This document shows positions 42,785 to 51,310 of a DNA stretch of 64,000 nucleotides, piece by piece. Source of the stretch: an uncultured Roseburia sp. (lineage in GTDB: Bacteria; Bacillota; Clostridia; Lachnospirales; Lachnospiraceae). Under the pieces are notes generated by a model. The model saw only the letters and a program-made list of their open reading frames with translations, was not told where the DNA came from and made no database searches. Location: contig CAMUGE010000001.1 of NCBI GenBank assembly GCA_947088345.1, positions 21,657-85,656 of the forward strand, written 5' to 3'. Position 1 is the stretch's first letter. Each line of letters begins with the position of its first letter. A program made the position numbers and the translations under genes.

Positions 42785-43984
42785 TTGAAAAATTACCGTA
42801 TTTTACAGATACACAATTTTTATCAGATCCCCGGCGGGGAGGATGTCGTCGTGAGGAACGAAAAACAGCTTCTGGAGGAACATGGGCATACCGTCTGTAC
42901 CTACTACAGAAGTAATCGGGAGCTGAACGAGGGAGGATTCTTAAAGAAGCTGCTGATTCCGTTTACTGCTGTTTTTTCGTTTCGAACTTATCGTGAAGTC
43001 AAACATTTAATCCGGGAGGAGAAAATTGATCTGGTCCATGTGCACAATACGCTTATGATGGTTAGTCCGGCCGTATTTTACGCCGCGTTTTCCTGCGGTG
43101 TTCCGGTTGTGCAGACGCTTCATAATTTCCGTATGATCTGTCCGGCCGGTTCATTTTTTCGAGATAATGTGATCTGTGAGGAATGTGTCGAACATGGGAT
43201 GAAATGTGCGGTTCGCCATAAATGTTACCGGGGCAGCAGGCTGCAGTCGTTTGTCAGCTCGGCGATCCTGCAGATTCACCGGCTGCTTGGGACTTATTAT
43301 CGTGTGAATTTTATCTGCCTGACAGATTTTAACAGGGAGAAACTGTTAAGTTCACTGAACCCGGCAAAGAAAATCGTAAATCCGGCTCGCATTTACATCA
43401 AACCGAATTTTACGTTTGCGGAGGGGATACGCCCCGTTCCAAAGCAGCCGAAAGAAAAATATTTTTTGTTTGCAGGCCGTATCGAGGCGTTAAAAGGGAT
43501 TGATATTGCGATTAAGGCATTTGAGATGCTGCCGGAAGAAACGCTCTATATTGCCGGCAGCGGCCCGCTGGAACCGGAGATGAAAGAGTATGTAAAAGAG
43601 CGCGGGATTAAAAACGTTACGTTTCTTGGTTATCTGCAGAAAGAACAGATGAAAGAGAAATTTTATCATGCAAAAGCAGTAATTATGACTTCTCAGTGTT
43701 ATGAGGCGTTTGCGATGACGATTGCGGAAGCCTATTCTTACGGTGTTCCGGTGATTGCAGGCAGGGTAGGAAATATGGAGGGCATGGTAAACGACGGTGT
43801 GACGGGCGTGAAATTCACTTACGACTCGGCGGCTGATCTTGCTGAGAAAGTGCGTGAATTTAACGGAATGGATCTGATGAAATTAAAAGAGAATGCGCGA
43901 AAGTTTTATGAAACCAGGCTGCGGCCGGAGGATAATTACAGGAAACTGATTGATATCTACGAGAGCATTTCATCGGAAAGCTGA
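42785..43984 (+). CDS. Family 4 glycosyltransferase
   Basis: A 399-residue GT-B enzyme. The N-domain begins YRILQIHNFYQIPGGEDVVV, with VHVHNTLMMVSPAVFYA and VQTLHNFRMICPAG. The central FICPAGSF..CEECVEHGMKC cysteine cluster is common in this subgroup, and the C-domain has FLFAGRIEALKGIDIAIKA and MTSQCYEAFAMTIAEAYSYGVPVIAG with the E-x7-E motif. Likely start is TTG 42785 behind GGGAGAG. It overlaps no neighbour, but is 16 bases after the membrane gene. Confidence 0.88.
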   Translation: MKNYRILQIHNFYQIPGGEDVVVRNEKQLLEEHGHTVCTYYRSNRELNEGGFLKKLLIPFTAVFSFRTYREVKHLIREEKIDLVHVHNTLMMVSPAVFYAAFSCGVPVVQTLHNFRMICPAGSFFRDNVICEECVEHGMKCAVRHKCYRGSRLQSFVSSAILQIHRLLGTYYRVNFICLTDFNREKLLSSLNPAKKIVNPARIYIKPNFTFAEGIRPVPKQPKEKYFLFAGRIEALKGIDIAIKAFEMLPEETLYIAGSGPLEPEMKEYVKERGIKNVTFLGYLQKEQMKEKFYHAKAVIMTSQCYEAFAMTIAEAYSYGVPVIAGRVGNMEGMVNDGVTGVKFTYDSAADLAEKVREFNGMDLMKLKENARKFYETRLRPEDNYRKLIDIYESISSES

Positions 43985-43991
43985 GGCAGAA

Positions 43992-45098
43992 ATGAAAAAA
44001 GTTGTATTTATCACGAATATACCGTCGCCCTATCGCGTTGATTTTTTTGTTTTTTTGCAAAAAACTTACACGCAGTATGAATTTCATGTTATTTTTTCCG
44101 GAGGCGGAATGGAAAACCGGAAATGGCATGTTGAACTTAGGGAATTAAAAAATTACAGATTTTTAAAATCAAAGACATTGATTATACGCAGGCGTTATGA
44201 CGACCGCTATGTTTTTTTGCCGTTTGGCGTGGAAAAGGAATTAAAGCAGATTGGTCCGGATTTTGTATTTGCAATGGAATACAATCCGACGATTTTGCGG
44301 GCCGTCCATTACTGCCGTAAGAAAAAGATACCGTTTGCAAGCTGGACGGACGGAACGGCACACTCGGAGCGTGCAATCGGAACCGTACAGAGACTTTCCA
44401 GAAAATATATTATAAAGCGCGCAGATGCGTTTGTGGCCAGCAGTACGGCTTCCATGAAGAATCAGATCTCCTATGGCGCGGATAAAAGTAAATGTTTTTT
44501 ATCGTATCTGACCGTTGACATAGAGAAATATCTGATGAAAAAGGACCATTATATGAGCAGGCAGATGATTTATGTCGGAAGCCTGATTGAGCGGAAAGGG
44601 CTTGACCTTTTACTGGACGCGCTTGCACGGCTGCCGGACGACATTACGCTTGTTATTGTCGGAGAGGGGCAGGAGAGAGAGATTTTACAGAAACAGGCGG
44701 GAGAGCTTGGGATAAAAGACCGTATTCGTTTTACCGGATTCCTGGAGGGCGAGGAACTGAAAAAACTGTATCATGAGTCCGATCTTTTTGTGCTGCCGAC
44801 AAGGGAGGACTGTTTTGGGCTTGTAATTTTGGAGGCGATGTGCGCGTCCCTGCCGATTGTCTGTTCCAAATTTGCAGACGGTGCATACGACCTTTTAAAA
44901 GAGGGAGAGAACGGATTTCTTGTAGATCCGTATGATGCGGCGCAGTTTGCTAAGATCATTGATCGGATGTTTACCAGGGAAGACCTTGCCATAATGGGCA
45001 AAAAAAGTTATGAACGGGCTTTAGAATTTTCGTTTGCAAATGTAGCGAGAGGATGCGTCGAATCAATCGAATTTTGTCTGCATCCCGGTTTGAGGTAG
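43992..45098 (+). CDS. Family 4 glycosyltransferase
   Basis: A 368-residue GT-B enzyme. It begins KKVVFITNIPSPYRVDFF, a start seen in many capsule and O-antigen GT4 proteins. The donor domain has MIYVGSLIERKGLDLLLDAL and LFVLPTREDCFGLVILEAMC with the E-x7-E-like pair. The start at 43992 gives a GAGGCAGAA-led ATG 8 bases after the previous stop; the frame is open further upstream within the preceding gene. It is followed 2 bases later by another GT4 gene. Confidence 0.88.
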   Translation: MKKVVFITNIPSPYRVDFFVFLQKTYTQYEFHVIFSGGGMENRKWHVELRELKNYRFLKSKTLIIRRRYDDRYVFLPFGVEKELKQIGPDFVFAMEYNPTILRAVHYCRKKKIPFASWTDGTAHSERAIGTVQRLSRKYIIKRADAFVASSTASMKNQISYGADKSKCFLSYLTVDIEKYLMKKDHYMSRQMIYVGSLIERKGLDLLLDALARLPDDITLVIVGEGQEREILQKQAGELGIKDRIRFTGFLEGEELKKLYHESDLFVLPTREDCFGLVILEAMCASLPIVCSKFADGAYDLLKEGENGFLVDPYDAAQFAKIIDRMFTREDLAIMGKKSYERALEFSFANVARGCVESIEFCLHPGLR

Positions 45099-45100
45099 GA

Positions 45101-46237
45101 ATGAAGAAGAAAAAAATTTTATTTAACGGACTTGGGAACAGAGGCTGGATCGGGGGCCTGTACTACATTAAAAATATTTTGTTTTGCTGCCTGCAGAGCA
45201 AAAAGATTACGGAATCCTTTGATTTTGTTGTGCTGATTGATCCGGAACATGCGGGAATTTTTTCGTGTTTTCAGAAAAACGTAAAAATTATTGTCTATTC
45301 AGGGACAAACAAATGGAAGCTGGCTCTTTTTGAGATGAATCTGATCTGGCTGCATGGGGTAAAATATTGCTATGCACTGGAATTAAATAAAACAGGGAAG
45401 CTGTTTGCAGGGAGGGGTATTTTCTGGATTCCTGATTTTCAGCATAAAAATCTTCCTGAATTTTTCGGGAAAGACGAGCTGGAAAAGAAAGACCGTAATT
45501 TTTATGAGGTTACGGAGCGAAAAAATCCTCTTGTTTTAAGCAGCAGGGACGCGGCGCATGATCTGGAGCGGTTTTATCCGAATCATAAGTGCAGCGTAAC
45601 AGTCGTCCATTTTGTTTCCTATATTGAACCGGAGGTGCGCGCCGTCACGCAGGAGACAGAGCAGCGTGCGCTTGAAAAGTTTGGCCTTTCCAGAAAATAT
45701 TTTTATCTGCCGAATCAGTTCTGGCAGCACAAAAACCATATTGTCGCGGTCAGAGCGATCGAGCTGCTGCGGAAGCGGGGGGCTCTTATGGACTATGATT
45801 TTGTGTTTACCGGAAATTTAAACGATTATCGAAGCCCGGATTATATGGAGCGGTTAAAAAAGATCATGGAAGCGCCGGGAGTCTCTGACTGTATTAAGGT
45901 GCTTGGATTTGTAGAGCGCACAGAACAGCTTGCCATAATGAAACGGGCAGCCGTGATTGTGCAGCCGTCGCTGTGTGAGGGATGGGGAACAGTACTGGAA
46001 GACGCTAAAGTATTGGACAAGACTGTCCTGCTCTCCGATATCCCGGTGCACAGAGAGCAGAAAAACGATAAATGTTTTCTGTTTGATCCGCATCAGCCAA
46101 AGGAACTGGCAGATTTGATGGAAGAGGTCAGCAGGAAGCGGTTTGACGAGAATGTGGACAGAGGGATTGCCGCTATGTACCGGGAAGCAGGCGAATATGC
46201 GAAGTCATTGGAGCGCATTTTTTTCCCGAAAGCATAG
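45101..46237 (+). CDS. Family 4-like glycosyltransferase
   Basis: A 378-residue GT-B protein with a less canonical N-domain (KILFNGLGNRGWIGGLYYIKNI) and a clear donor domain: YFYLPNQFWQHKNHIVAVRAIELL, VFTGNLNDYRSPDY, VLGFVERTEQLAIMKRAAVIVQPSLCEGWGTVLEDAKVL. The HKNH and CEGWGTVLED segments are typical of mannosyl/glucosyltransferase-like GT4 proteins. GAGGTAGGA precedes ATG 45101, spanning the previous stop, so translation is coupled. Confidence 0.85.
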   Translation: MKKKKILFNGLGNRGWIGGLYYIKNILFCCLQSKKITESFDFVVLIDPEHAGIFSCFQKNVKIIVYSGTNKWKLALFEMNLIWLHGVKYCYALELNKTGKLFAGRGIFWIPDFQHKNLPEFFGKDELEKKDRNFYEVTERKNPLVLSSRDAAHDLERFYPNHKCSVTVVHFVSYIEPEVRAVTQETEQRALEKFGLSRKYFYLPNQFWQHKNHIVAVRAIELLRKRGALMDYDFVFTGNLNDYRSPDYMERLKKIMEAPGVSDCIKVLGFVERTEQLAIMKRAAVIVQPSLCEGWGTVLEDAKVLDKTVLLSDIPVHREQKNDKCFLFDPHQPKELADLMEEVSRKRFDENVDRGIAAMYREAGEYAKSLERIFFPKA

Positions 46238-46257
46238 CGTCAGAAATGGAGATTTTT

Positions 46258-47163
46258 ATGAAAAGAATGTTGATTACCGGAGTGAACGGTTTTATCGGAC
46301 GAAGCGCCGTGGATTATTTTAAAGAGGATTATGAAATAACAGGCATTGATCTTGGCGGGTCGGCGCCGACCGGTCTTTTAAATTATTACACTTGCAATAT
46401 GTCAAAGGAGAGGGATGCGCTGCTACAGATTTTAAATGATTCTGCGCCTGATGTGGTTCTCCACTGTGCGGGAAGTGCGAATGTGGGAGCTTCTGTTTTA
46501 CATCCCATGGAGGATCTGGACGGAAATCTGCACAGCCTGTACGCACTTCTTCTGGCTTTTCAACAAGTGCAGATTCGGCCTGAAATAATATTTTTTTCGA
46601 GTGCGGCTGTGTATGGGAATCCGAAAAGTCTGCCGATCCGCGAGACGGATGCGCCGTCTCCGGTATCGCCGTACGGGCTGCACAAGCTGATGTGCGAGCA
46701 GCTCTGCAGTTATTACAACAGACTGTATGGTTTTCGGATTCGTTCGGTCCGTGTTTTTTCCGCATACGGAAACGGGCTTAAAAAGCAGATTCTCTGGGAT
46801 ATGTATCAAAAATTTACAAAAGACGGACATATCAGACTGTTTGGAACCGGAGACGAGACAAGGGATTTTATCCATGTGTCCGATATTATGCATGCTGTTT
46901 CATTGATTATAGATGATACGGGCGGCGAGGAGATCTTTAACGTCGCAAACGGGGAGGAAATTTCGATTCGTCACCTGGCTGAAACGTATGCGGGTAAGCT
47001 GGGGGAAGACGACAGCATAGTTTCATTTAACGGTGAGGGAAAAGAGGGCGATCCGAGAAACTGGCGCGCTGATATTACGCTGCTGAAAAGTCTGGGATAT
47101 CAAAAGACCGTAGAGATAGGAGCCGGGATTGACAGTTATGTTGACTGGGTGAGAGGACTATGA
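46258..47163 (+). CDS. NAD-dependent sugar epimerase/dehydratase (extended SDR)
   Basis: A 301-residue extended SDR. The cofactor loop GVNGFIG is at 7-13; the active site is FFSSAAVYGNP with SPYGLHKLMCE (Tyr-x3-Lys), followed by RVFSAYGNGLKKQILWDM and DFIHVSDIMHAV. It likely makes or modifies a nucleotide sugar used by the neighbouring transferases; product unknown (UDP-glucose 4-epimerase or dTDP/GDP-sugar reductase-like). ATG 46258 has GGAGA 5 bases before; an ATG at 46246 is an alternative. It overlaps the next gene by 4 bases. Confidence 0.85.
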   Translation: MKRMLITGVNGFIGRSAVDYFKEDYEITGIDLGGSAPTGLLNYYTCNMSKERDALLQILNDSAPDVVLHCAGSANVGASVLHPMEDLDGNLHSLYALLLAFQQVQIRPEIIFFSSAAVYGNPKSLPIRETDAPSPVSPYGLHKLMCEQLCSYYNRLYGFRIRSVRVFSAYGNGLKKQILWDMYQKFTKDGHIRLFGTGDETRDFIHVSDIMHAVSLIIDDTGGEEIFNVANGEEISIRHLAETYAGKLGEDDSIVSFNGEGKEGDPRNWRADITLLKSLGYQKTVEIGAGIDSYVDWVRGL

Positions 47164-48110
47164 GTAAGGATAACAACAGGGTGTGCGCGCCGGTTATTGT
47201 TTTTACATATAACAGGCCAAAGCATACAATGCGGACCATCGAGGCGCTTGCCGCAAATGAACTTGCCTCATCTACAGAACTGTATATTTTTTCCGATGCC
47301 GCAAAAAAGGAGACTGACCGGGATAAAGTAGACCGCATCCGCGCATATGCAAATACGGTGCGGGGGTTTTCCCGTGTAACATTAATTGCGCGGGAAGAGA
47401 ATTTTGGTCTGGCAAAAAATGTGATTCGAGGCGTGACGGATATTATCAACCGGTACGGAAAAGTTATTGTTTTGGAAGACGATCTTGTCACAAATCGTTT
47501 TTTCCTCCGTTTTATGAACGATGGTTTGGACCGCTATCAGAATCAGCCAAAAGTAACGGGGATAACAGGATTTTCTCATTTTGCGGACAGTCTGCCGTTT
47601 CAGGGTGAGACGTTGTTTCATACACTGACCGGGACAAGCTGGTCGTGGGCGACATGGGAGGACAGATGGATCTATTTTGACGAGGCGTGCAGTGACTGGA
47701 CAGATCTGATGCAGGACGCCGCGCTTCGAAGAAAATTTAATTACGATAATACGTATGATTTTTATAAGATCATGAAGATGCAGCAGACTACGGAAAACCT
47801 GAATTCCTGGGCAATTCGCTGGTACTGGGTGAATTTTAAAAGAGATAGTCTGATTTTAGCGCCGGTCAGGTCGCTTGTGAGCAATGAAGGGTGGGACGGG
47901 AGCGGCGTCCACTGCGGGAGTAAAAAAGGAGCGGCATTTGAACACACTCTTTCGACTTCCCGGGCAATCCAGGAGTTTCCGAAAGAGATTGCAGAGACAA
48001 AAGAGACGCACAGGCAGATGAAGCGGGCGTTAAAACGTGAGTGGGAGCCGCTTTTGATAAAGCGGATCTATCACCGGGCGGTGAGAAAAAATTATGTTGG
48101 AGAAAAATAG
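47160..48110 (+). CDS. Glycosyltransferase, GT2-like
   Basis: A 316-residue protein with a GT-A start, APVIVFTYNRPKHTMRTIEAL, then a DxD-like VIVLEDDLVTNRFFLRFMN and TGTSWSWATWEDRW, a W-rich acceptor region known from bacterial GT2-like proteins often labelled glycosyltransferase or sugar transferase. It starts by a 4-base ATGA overlap with the SDR gene. The end overlaps the frame of the next gene's possible early start, but the chosen start there leaves 1 base between them. Donor and acceptor are unknown. Confidence 0.82.
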   Translation: MSKDNNRVCAPVIVFTYNRPKHTMRTIEALAANELASSTELYIFSDAAKKETDRDKVDRIRAYANTVRGFSRVTLIAREENFGLAKNVIRGVTDIINRYGKVIVLEDDLVTNRFFLRFMNDGLDRYQNQPKVTGITGFSHFADSLPFQGETLFHTLTGTSWSWATWEDRWIYFDEACSDWTDLMQDAALRRKFNYDNTYDFYKIMKMQQTTENLNSWAIRWYWVNFKRDSLILAPVRSLVSNEGWDGSGVHCGSKKGAAFEHTLSTSRAIQEFPKEIAETKETHRQMKRALKREWEPLLIKRIYHRAVRKNYVGEK

Positions 48111-48111
48111 C

Positions 48112-48942
48112 ATGAAGAAGACCAGGATACTTGCAATCTTTACCTGTTATAACAGGAAGAAGCTGACGCAAAAAAGCATAGATTCTCTGCAGCAGAATGA
48201 TCAGGTTGCGTTTGATTTTGTTGTGGTGGACGACGGGAGCACGGACGGGACAGAAGAGATGTTAAAGAGCCTGCCATATCAAATTGATGTGGTCAAAGGG
48301 GACGGAGGCCTGTTCTGGAACCGCGGAATGCACAGGGCGATTCAATATACGAAAGAGCATTATCCTGCGTATGACTGGTACATGCTGATGAATGACGATA
48401 CGATGTTTTTTCCGGGGGTTTTTGACCGTATGCTGCCCGCCTTACGGCAGAATGAAGTAAAAGTCGGAGCGATCTGCGGCGAGAGCGGGGAATTAAGCTA
48501 TGGCGGCATTAAATATGTCAGGGGGATACGCTACAGAAAAATGGGGCCGGAGGCGACGGAAGTACATTTTGACACATTTAATGCGAACTGCGCTCTGATA
48601 CCGCAGGAGATTTTTGGGAGAGTCGGTATAGATCCCTATTATCAGCATAGTATCGGTGATTTTGACTACGGCTTACAGATCAGCCGGCTTGGGTATGACA
48701 TTCGTGTATTCGGCGAGTATGTGGGAGAGTGCAATGACAATACGCTTAAGAAAACCTGGCAGGACGAGACACTGCCGCGCATGGAGCGGCTTAAGTTAAA
48801 GGAGAGCAGGAAAGGTCTTCCGTTTTGGGACTGGTTTCATTTTCTGAAAAAAAATTTTGGACTGCCAACAGCAATTTTGCGTTCTGTCACACCGTATGTG
48901 CGTATACTGCTCGGGACAAAGACACGCTATTCCGGAAAATAG
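48112..48942 (+). CDS. Family 2 glycosyltransferase
   Basis: A 276-residue GT2 enzyme: ILAIFTCYNRKKLTQKSIDSL, VVDDGSTDGTEEML, GLFWNRGMHRAI, and YMLMNDDTMFFPG with the DD(T) metal-binding motif. ISRLGYDIRVFGEYVGECNDN is the later conserved segment. ATG 48112 follows TTGGAG, 1 base after the previous stop. The gene stops at TAG 48940-48942, which is also the first triplet of the structured element. Confidence 0.87.
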   Translation: MKKTRILAIFTCYNRKKLTQKSIDSLQQNDQVAFDFVVVDDGSTDGTEEMLKSLPYQIDVVKGDGGLFWNRGMHRAIQYTKEHYPAYDWYMLMNDDTMFFPGVFDRMLPALRQNEVKVGAICGESGELSYGGIKYVRGIRYRKMGPEATEVHFDTFNANCALIPQEIFGRVGIDPYYQHSIGDFDYGLQISRLGYDIRVFGEYVGECNDNTLKKTWQDETLPRMERLKLKESRKGLPFWDWFHFLKKNFGLPTAILRSVTPYVRILLGTKTRYSGK

Positions 48943-49088
48943 TGTGAGAAGAAGTTCTAAAGCTCACGCCAGAGGGCGTTTCACTAAGAACAACTAAGTC
49001 TCACACCAGAGAATCCCCAAAAGCACGCCATGTATGGCGTTGGATTCTCCGCGCGGATATGAGTCGCGGCAGGGCCGCGACATGGGGG
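48940..49088 (+). repeat. Structured intergenic element, copy with nested second hairpin
   Basis: TAG stop of the upstream gene begins the element. Hairpin 1 outer stem GTGTGAGA (48942-48949) with TCTCACAC (48999-49006); apex ACGCC/GGCGT. Hairpin 2: GAGAATCC (49009-49016) with GGATTCTC (49042-49049), enclosing an extra hairpin ACGCCAT-GT-ATGGCGT (49025-49040). Hairpin 3: GTCGCGGC (49063-49070) with GCCGCGAC (49074-49081). It ends ATGGGGG and is followed by TAGTGTGA, the same 8 bases as its start. Confidence 0.92.
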
Positions 49089-49111
49089 TAGTGTGAAACA
49101 GGGAGGAAGCC

Positions 49112-50050
49112 ATGGGACATATCTGTTTTGTGATTTTAAATTATAGAGTCGATCAGGAATCCATATGCTGCGCCGAGTCCATTTTACAAACGCAGACGTA
49201 TGAAAACTATGATATTGTGATTGTTGATAACGGGTCGGCAAACGGAAGCAAAGAGCGTCTGGAAGAGTATTTTTCCGGCCGGAAGAATGTGCATGTGATT
49301 GCATCCGAAGAAAACCTTGGATTTGCATGCGGCAATAATCTTGGCATTGATTATGCGAGAGAGAATTTTGACTCTGATTTTATTGTTGTCTCAAACAGCG
49401 ATATTGTGTTTGAGCAGCCCGATTACTGCGAGGAGCTCGTAAAAATTTATAAGAGAAGGCGTTACGATATTTTAGGAGGCGATATCGTGGATATCACCCA
49501 AACGCTGCACTTTAATCCTGTGGCAAGAAACCGTGACTATAATATCAGCTATATGAGAAAGCAGGCTGCTGTTTCGTCTGCAAAAGCCGTAATGTTTCGG
49601 CTGATCAAATTTTTCCATTTAAAAAAAGCGGCTGCGAAACATTATGGGATCGCGCAATATCAAAATAGCGGCGGTCAGACAACCGGAGCTAAATCAGCGA
49701 CGCGCGAGGTAAACGGAGTGTCGGTTTCGGCTGACAGCCGTATTGAGCATGAAATGCAGGGCGTGCTTCTGCACGGCTGCTGTCTTGTGTTTTCGAGAGA
49801 TTTTTTTCGGCATCTGCACGGATTTTACGACAAGACATTTCTATATGCGGAAGAAGAAATTTTATACTATCAGGCAATGGAGCTTGGTATGACTGTGCTC
49901 TACTCCCCGCATATCGGCTGTATCCATAAGGAGGCGGTATCGACAAACAGTATTCAAAAAGAATTTTGTGACAGCAGAATTTTTTATTTTTCCAATGTGG
50001 CAAAGTCGTACCGTATTTTTTTACGGCTGATGAAAGAGGCAAAAAATTAG
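49112..50050 (+). CDS. Family 2 glycosyltransferase, rhamnosyltransferase-like
   Basis: A 312-residue GT2 enzyme. ICFVILNYRVDQESICCAESIL, VIVDNGSANGSKERLEE, ENLGFACGNNLGIDYARENF and VVSNSDIVFEQ are typical of the rhamnosyltransferase-like GT2 group; GVLLHGCCLVFSRDFF and FLYAEEEILYYQAMELG mark the acceptor half. dTDP-rhamnose is made by the rfb genes nearby, so rhamnose is a plausible donor sugar. A GGGAGGAAGCC site lies just before ATG 49112, separate from the element's own ribosome-like end. Confidence 0.85.
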   Translation: MGHICFVILNYRVDQESICCAESILQTQTYENYDIVIVDNGSANGSKERLEEYFSGRKNVHVIASEENLGFACGNNLGIDYARENFDSDFIVVSNSDIVFEQPDYCEELVKIYKRRRYDILGGDIVDITQTLHFNPVARNRDYNISYMRKQAAVSSAKAVMFRLIKFFHLKKAAAKHYGIAQYQNSGGQTTGAKSATREVNGVSVSADSRIEHEMQGVLLHGCCLVFSRDFFRHLHGFYDKTFLYAEEEILYYQAMELGMTVLYSPHIGCIHKEAVSTNSIQKEFCDSRIFYFSNVAKSYRIFLRLMKEAKN

Positions 50051-50075
50051 TGTCGCAATGAAAAATAAATTCTGT

Positions 50076-50081
50076 TATAAT
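50076..50081 (+). promoter_or_regulatory. Candidate -10 box before the FnIII protein gene
   Basis: A perfect TATAAT preceded by only a weak -35 (TCGCAA at 50053-50058). It lies in the 72-base gap after the glycosyltransferase gene, so the secreted protein gene may have its own promoter. Confidence 0.4.
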
Positions 50082-50122
50082 ATAAGATAAGTGAGGATAT
50101 CCAGGGAGAGGGGGAATTTCAT

Positions 50123-51283
50123 ATGAAACAGACAGATGCAGTCATTTGCAGAATCCGCTGCGCCGCAGTGATCTTTGGCCTGTTCTTTGTTCTGGCAGTA
50201 TGCAGGGAGCAAGTAGCAGCAGCAGGATTTGAAAACTTTATTACGCCCTTTGAGGGTTTGATGATTCCTCCGACAGATGCAGATGTGAAGAATCCGGCCG
50301 GTACGGCAGGAAAAACCGCAGATACGACGTCCGGTGAAATCCAGAAAGAGAAAGAGCCGAACAATGATATTGCTTCGGCGAATCCGATCAATGCAAAAAA
50401 GCCGGTTACAGGAACGACGGCCGCGAACAGCGATATTGATATTTATCGTTTTAAAGTGGATCGGACGGCTTATTATAATATCAGTTTAAAACATAAAGCA
50501 TTCAATTTCACCGGAAGTATGTGGTTTGCGTATCTGCGTGACAACACTGGGAAACTGGTAAACAAGACGACCGATCATGTGTTTTCGTATGCGCAGCAGG
50601 CGTATGCAGAATCAAAACCAGTCAAACTGAAAAAGGGGAACTATTATATTACGGTGGTTGGATATGCGTCGGCGATCGGACAGGAGTACACACTTTCGGT
50701 CAACAGGATAACAGCAGATCGACCGAAACTTATTTCTGCAGAGCCGGCAGGATATGACGGCGTTACGCTTACCTGGGAGGCAGTACCCGGCGCATCGGCT
50801 TATCAGGTGTACCGCTCTGTTTCGAAAGGCGGCAGTTTTAAAAAAGTAGCGACGCTCAAAAGTATAAAAGAAACAAAATGGACGGATGAAAAACTGATAA
50901 CGGGAAAAAAATATTATTATAAAATAAAAGCGCAGGTTTTGGCCGGAAAAAAGAGTACGAGCGGTTTTTCCAATACGGTTTTTGCAAAGCCGCTTCCGGC
51001 TGCGGCAGGGCTGGTTACTTTTGTCTCCGAAAAAAAAATCACGCTGCGATGGAGCCGGGTTGCGGGTGCGGACGGGTATGAAATTTTTCGCAGTACAAAA
51101 GCGGACGGCACGTACAAAATGATAAAAAATGTCAAAAAGGGAAAAAAGACTTCTTATACGGACAAAAAGAAAAAAAGCGGAACAACTTACTATTATAAGA
51201 TGCGTGCATACCGAAACGTTAAAGGAAAGAAACTATACGGGGCATATTCCAATACCGCGTTTGGCATAGTTTCCGGTGCATAA
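50123..51283 (+). CDS. Secreted protein with PPC-like domain and two FnIII domains
   Basis: A 386-residue protein. A hydrophobic signal peptide (CAAVIFGLFFVLAVC, cleavage near AAA at about 34) is followed by a Thr/Asp-rich spacer. Then comes a pre-peptidase-C-like beta domain (KEPNNDIASANPI ... DIDIYRFKVDRTAYYNISL ... GNYYITVVGYAS) and two fibronectin type III repeats with YQVYRSVSKGGSFKKVATLK and YEIFRSTKADGTYKMIKNVK. The C-terminus lacks a sortase motif or anchor. The many Lys residues could bind anionic wall polymers. No enzymatic motif was seen. It sits inside the glycan locus and may bind or organise the polymer. Confidence 0.78.
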   Translation: MKQTDAVICRIRCAAVIFGLFFVLAVCREQVAAAGFENFITPFEGLMIPPTDADVKNPAGTAGKTADTTSGEIQKEKEPNNDIASANPINAKKPVTGTTAANSDIDIYRFKVDRTAYYNISLKHKAFNFTGSMWFAYLRDNTGKLVNKTTDHVFSYAQQAYAESKPVKLKKGNYYITVVGYASAIGQEYTLSVNRITADRPKLISAEPAGYDGVTLTWEAVPGASAYQVYRSVSKGGSFKKVATLKSIKETKWTDEKLITGKKYYYKIKAQVLAGKKSTSGFSNTVFAKPLPAAAGLVTFVSEKKITLRWSRVAGADGYEIFRSTKADGTYKMIKNVKKGKKTSYTDKKKKSGTTYYYKMRAYRNVKGKKLYGAYSNTAFGIVSGA

Positions 51284-51310
51284 GATCAAAAGATAAGGAG
51301 TGTCAGTCGG

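Noticed and set aside
48940-49096. Classical insertion sequence or MITE with terminal inverted repeats
   Set aside because: The ends are direct, not inverted, repeats, and no transposase is in the window; a mobile origin remains possible, but the standard IS/MITE label does not fit.
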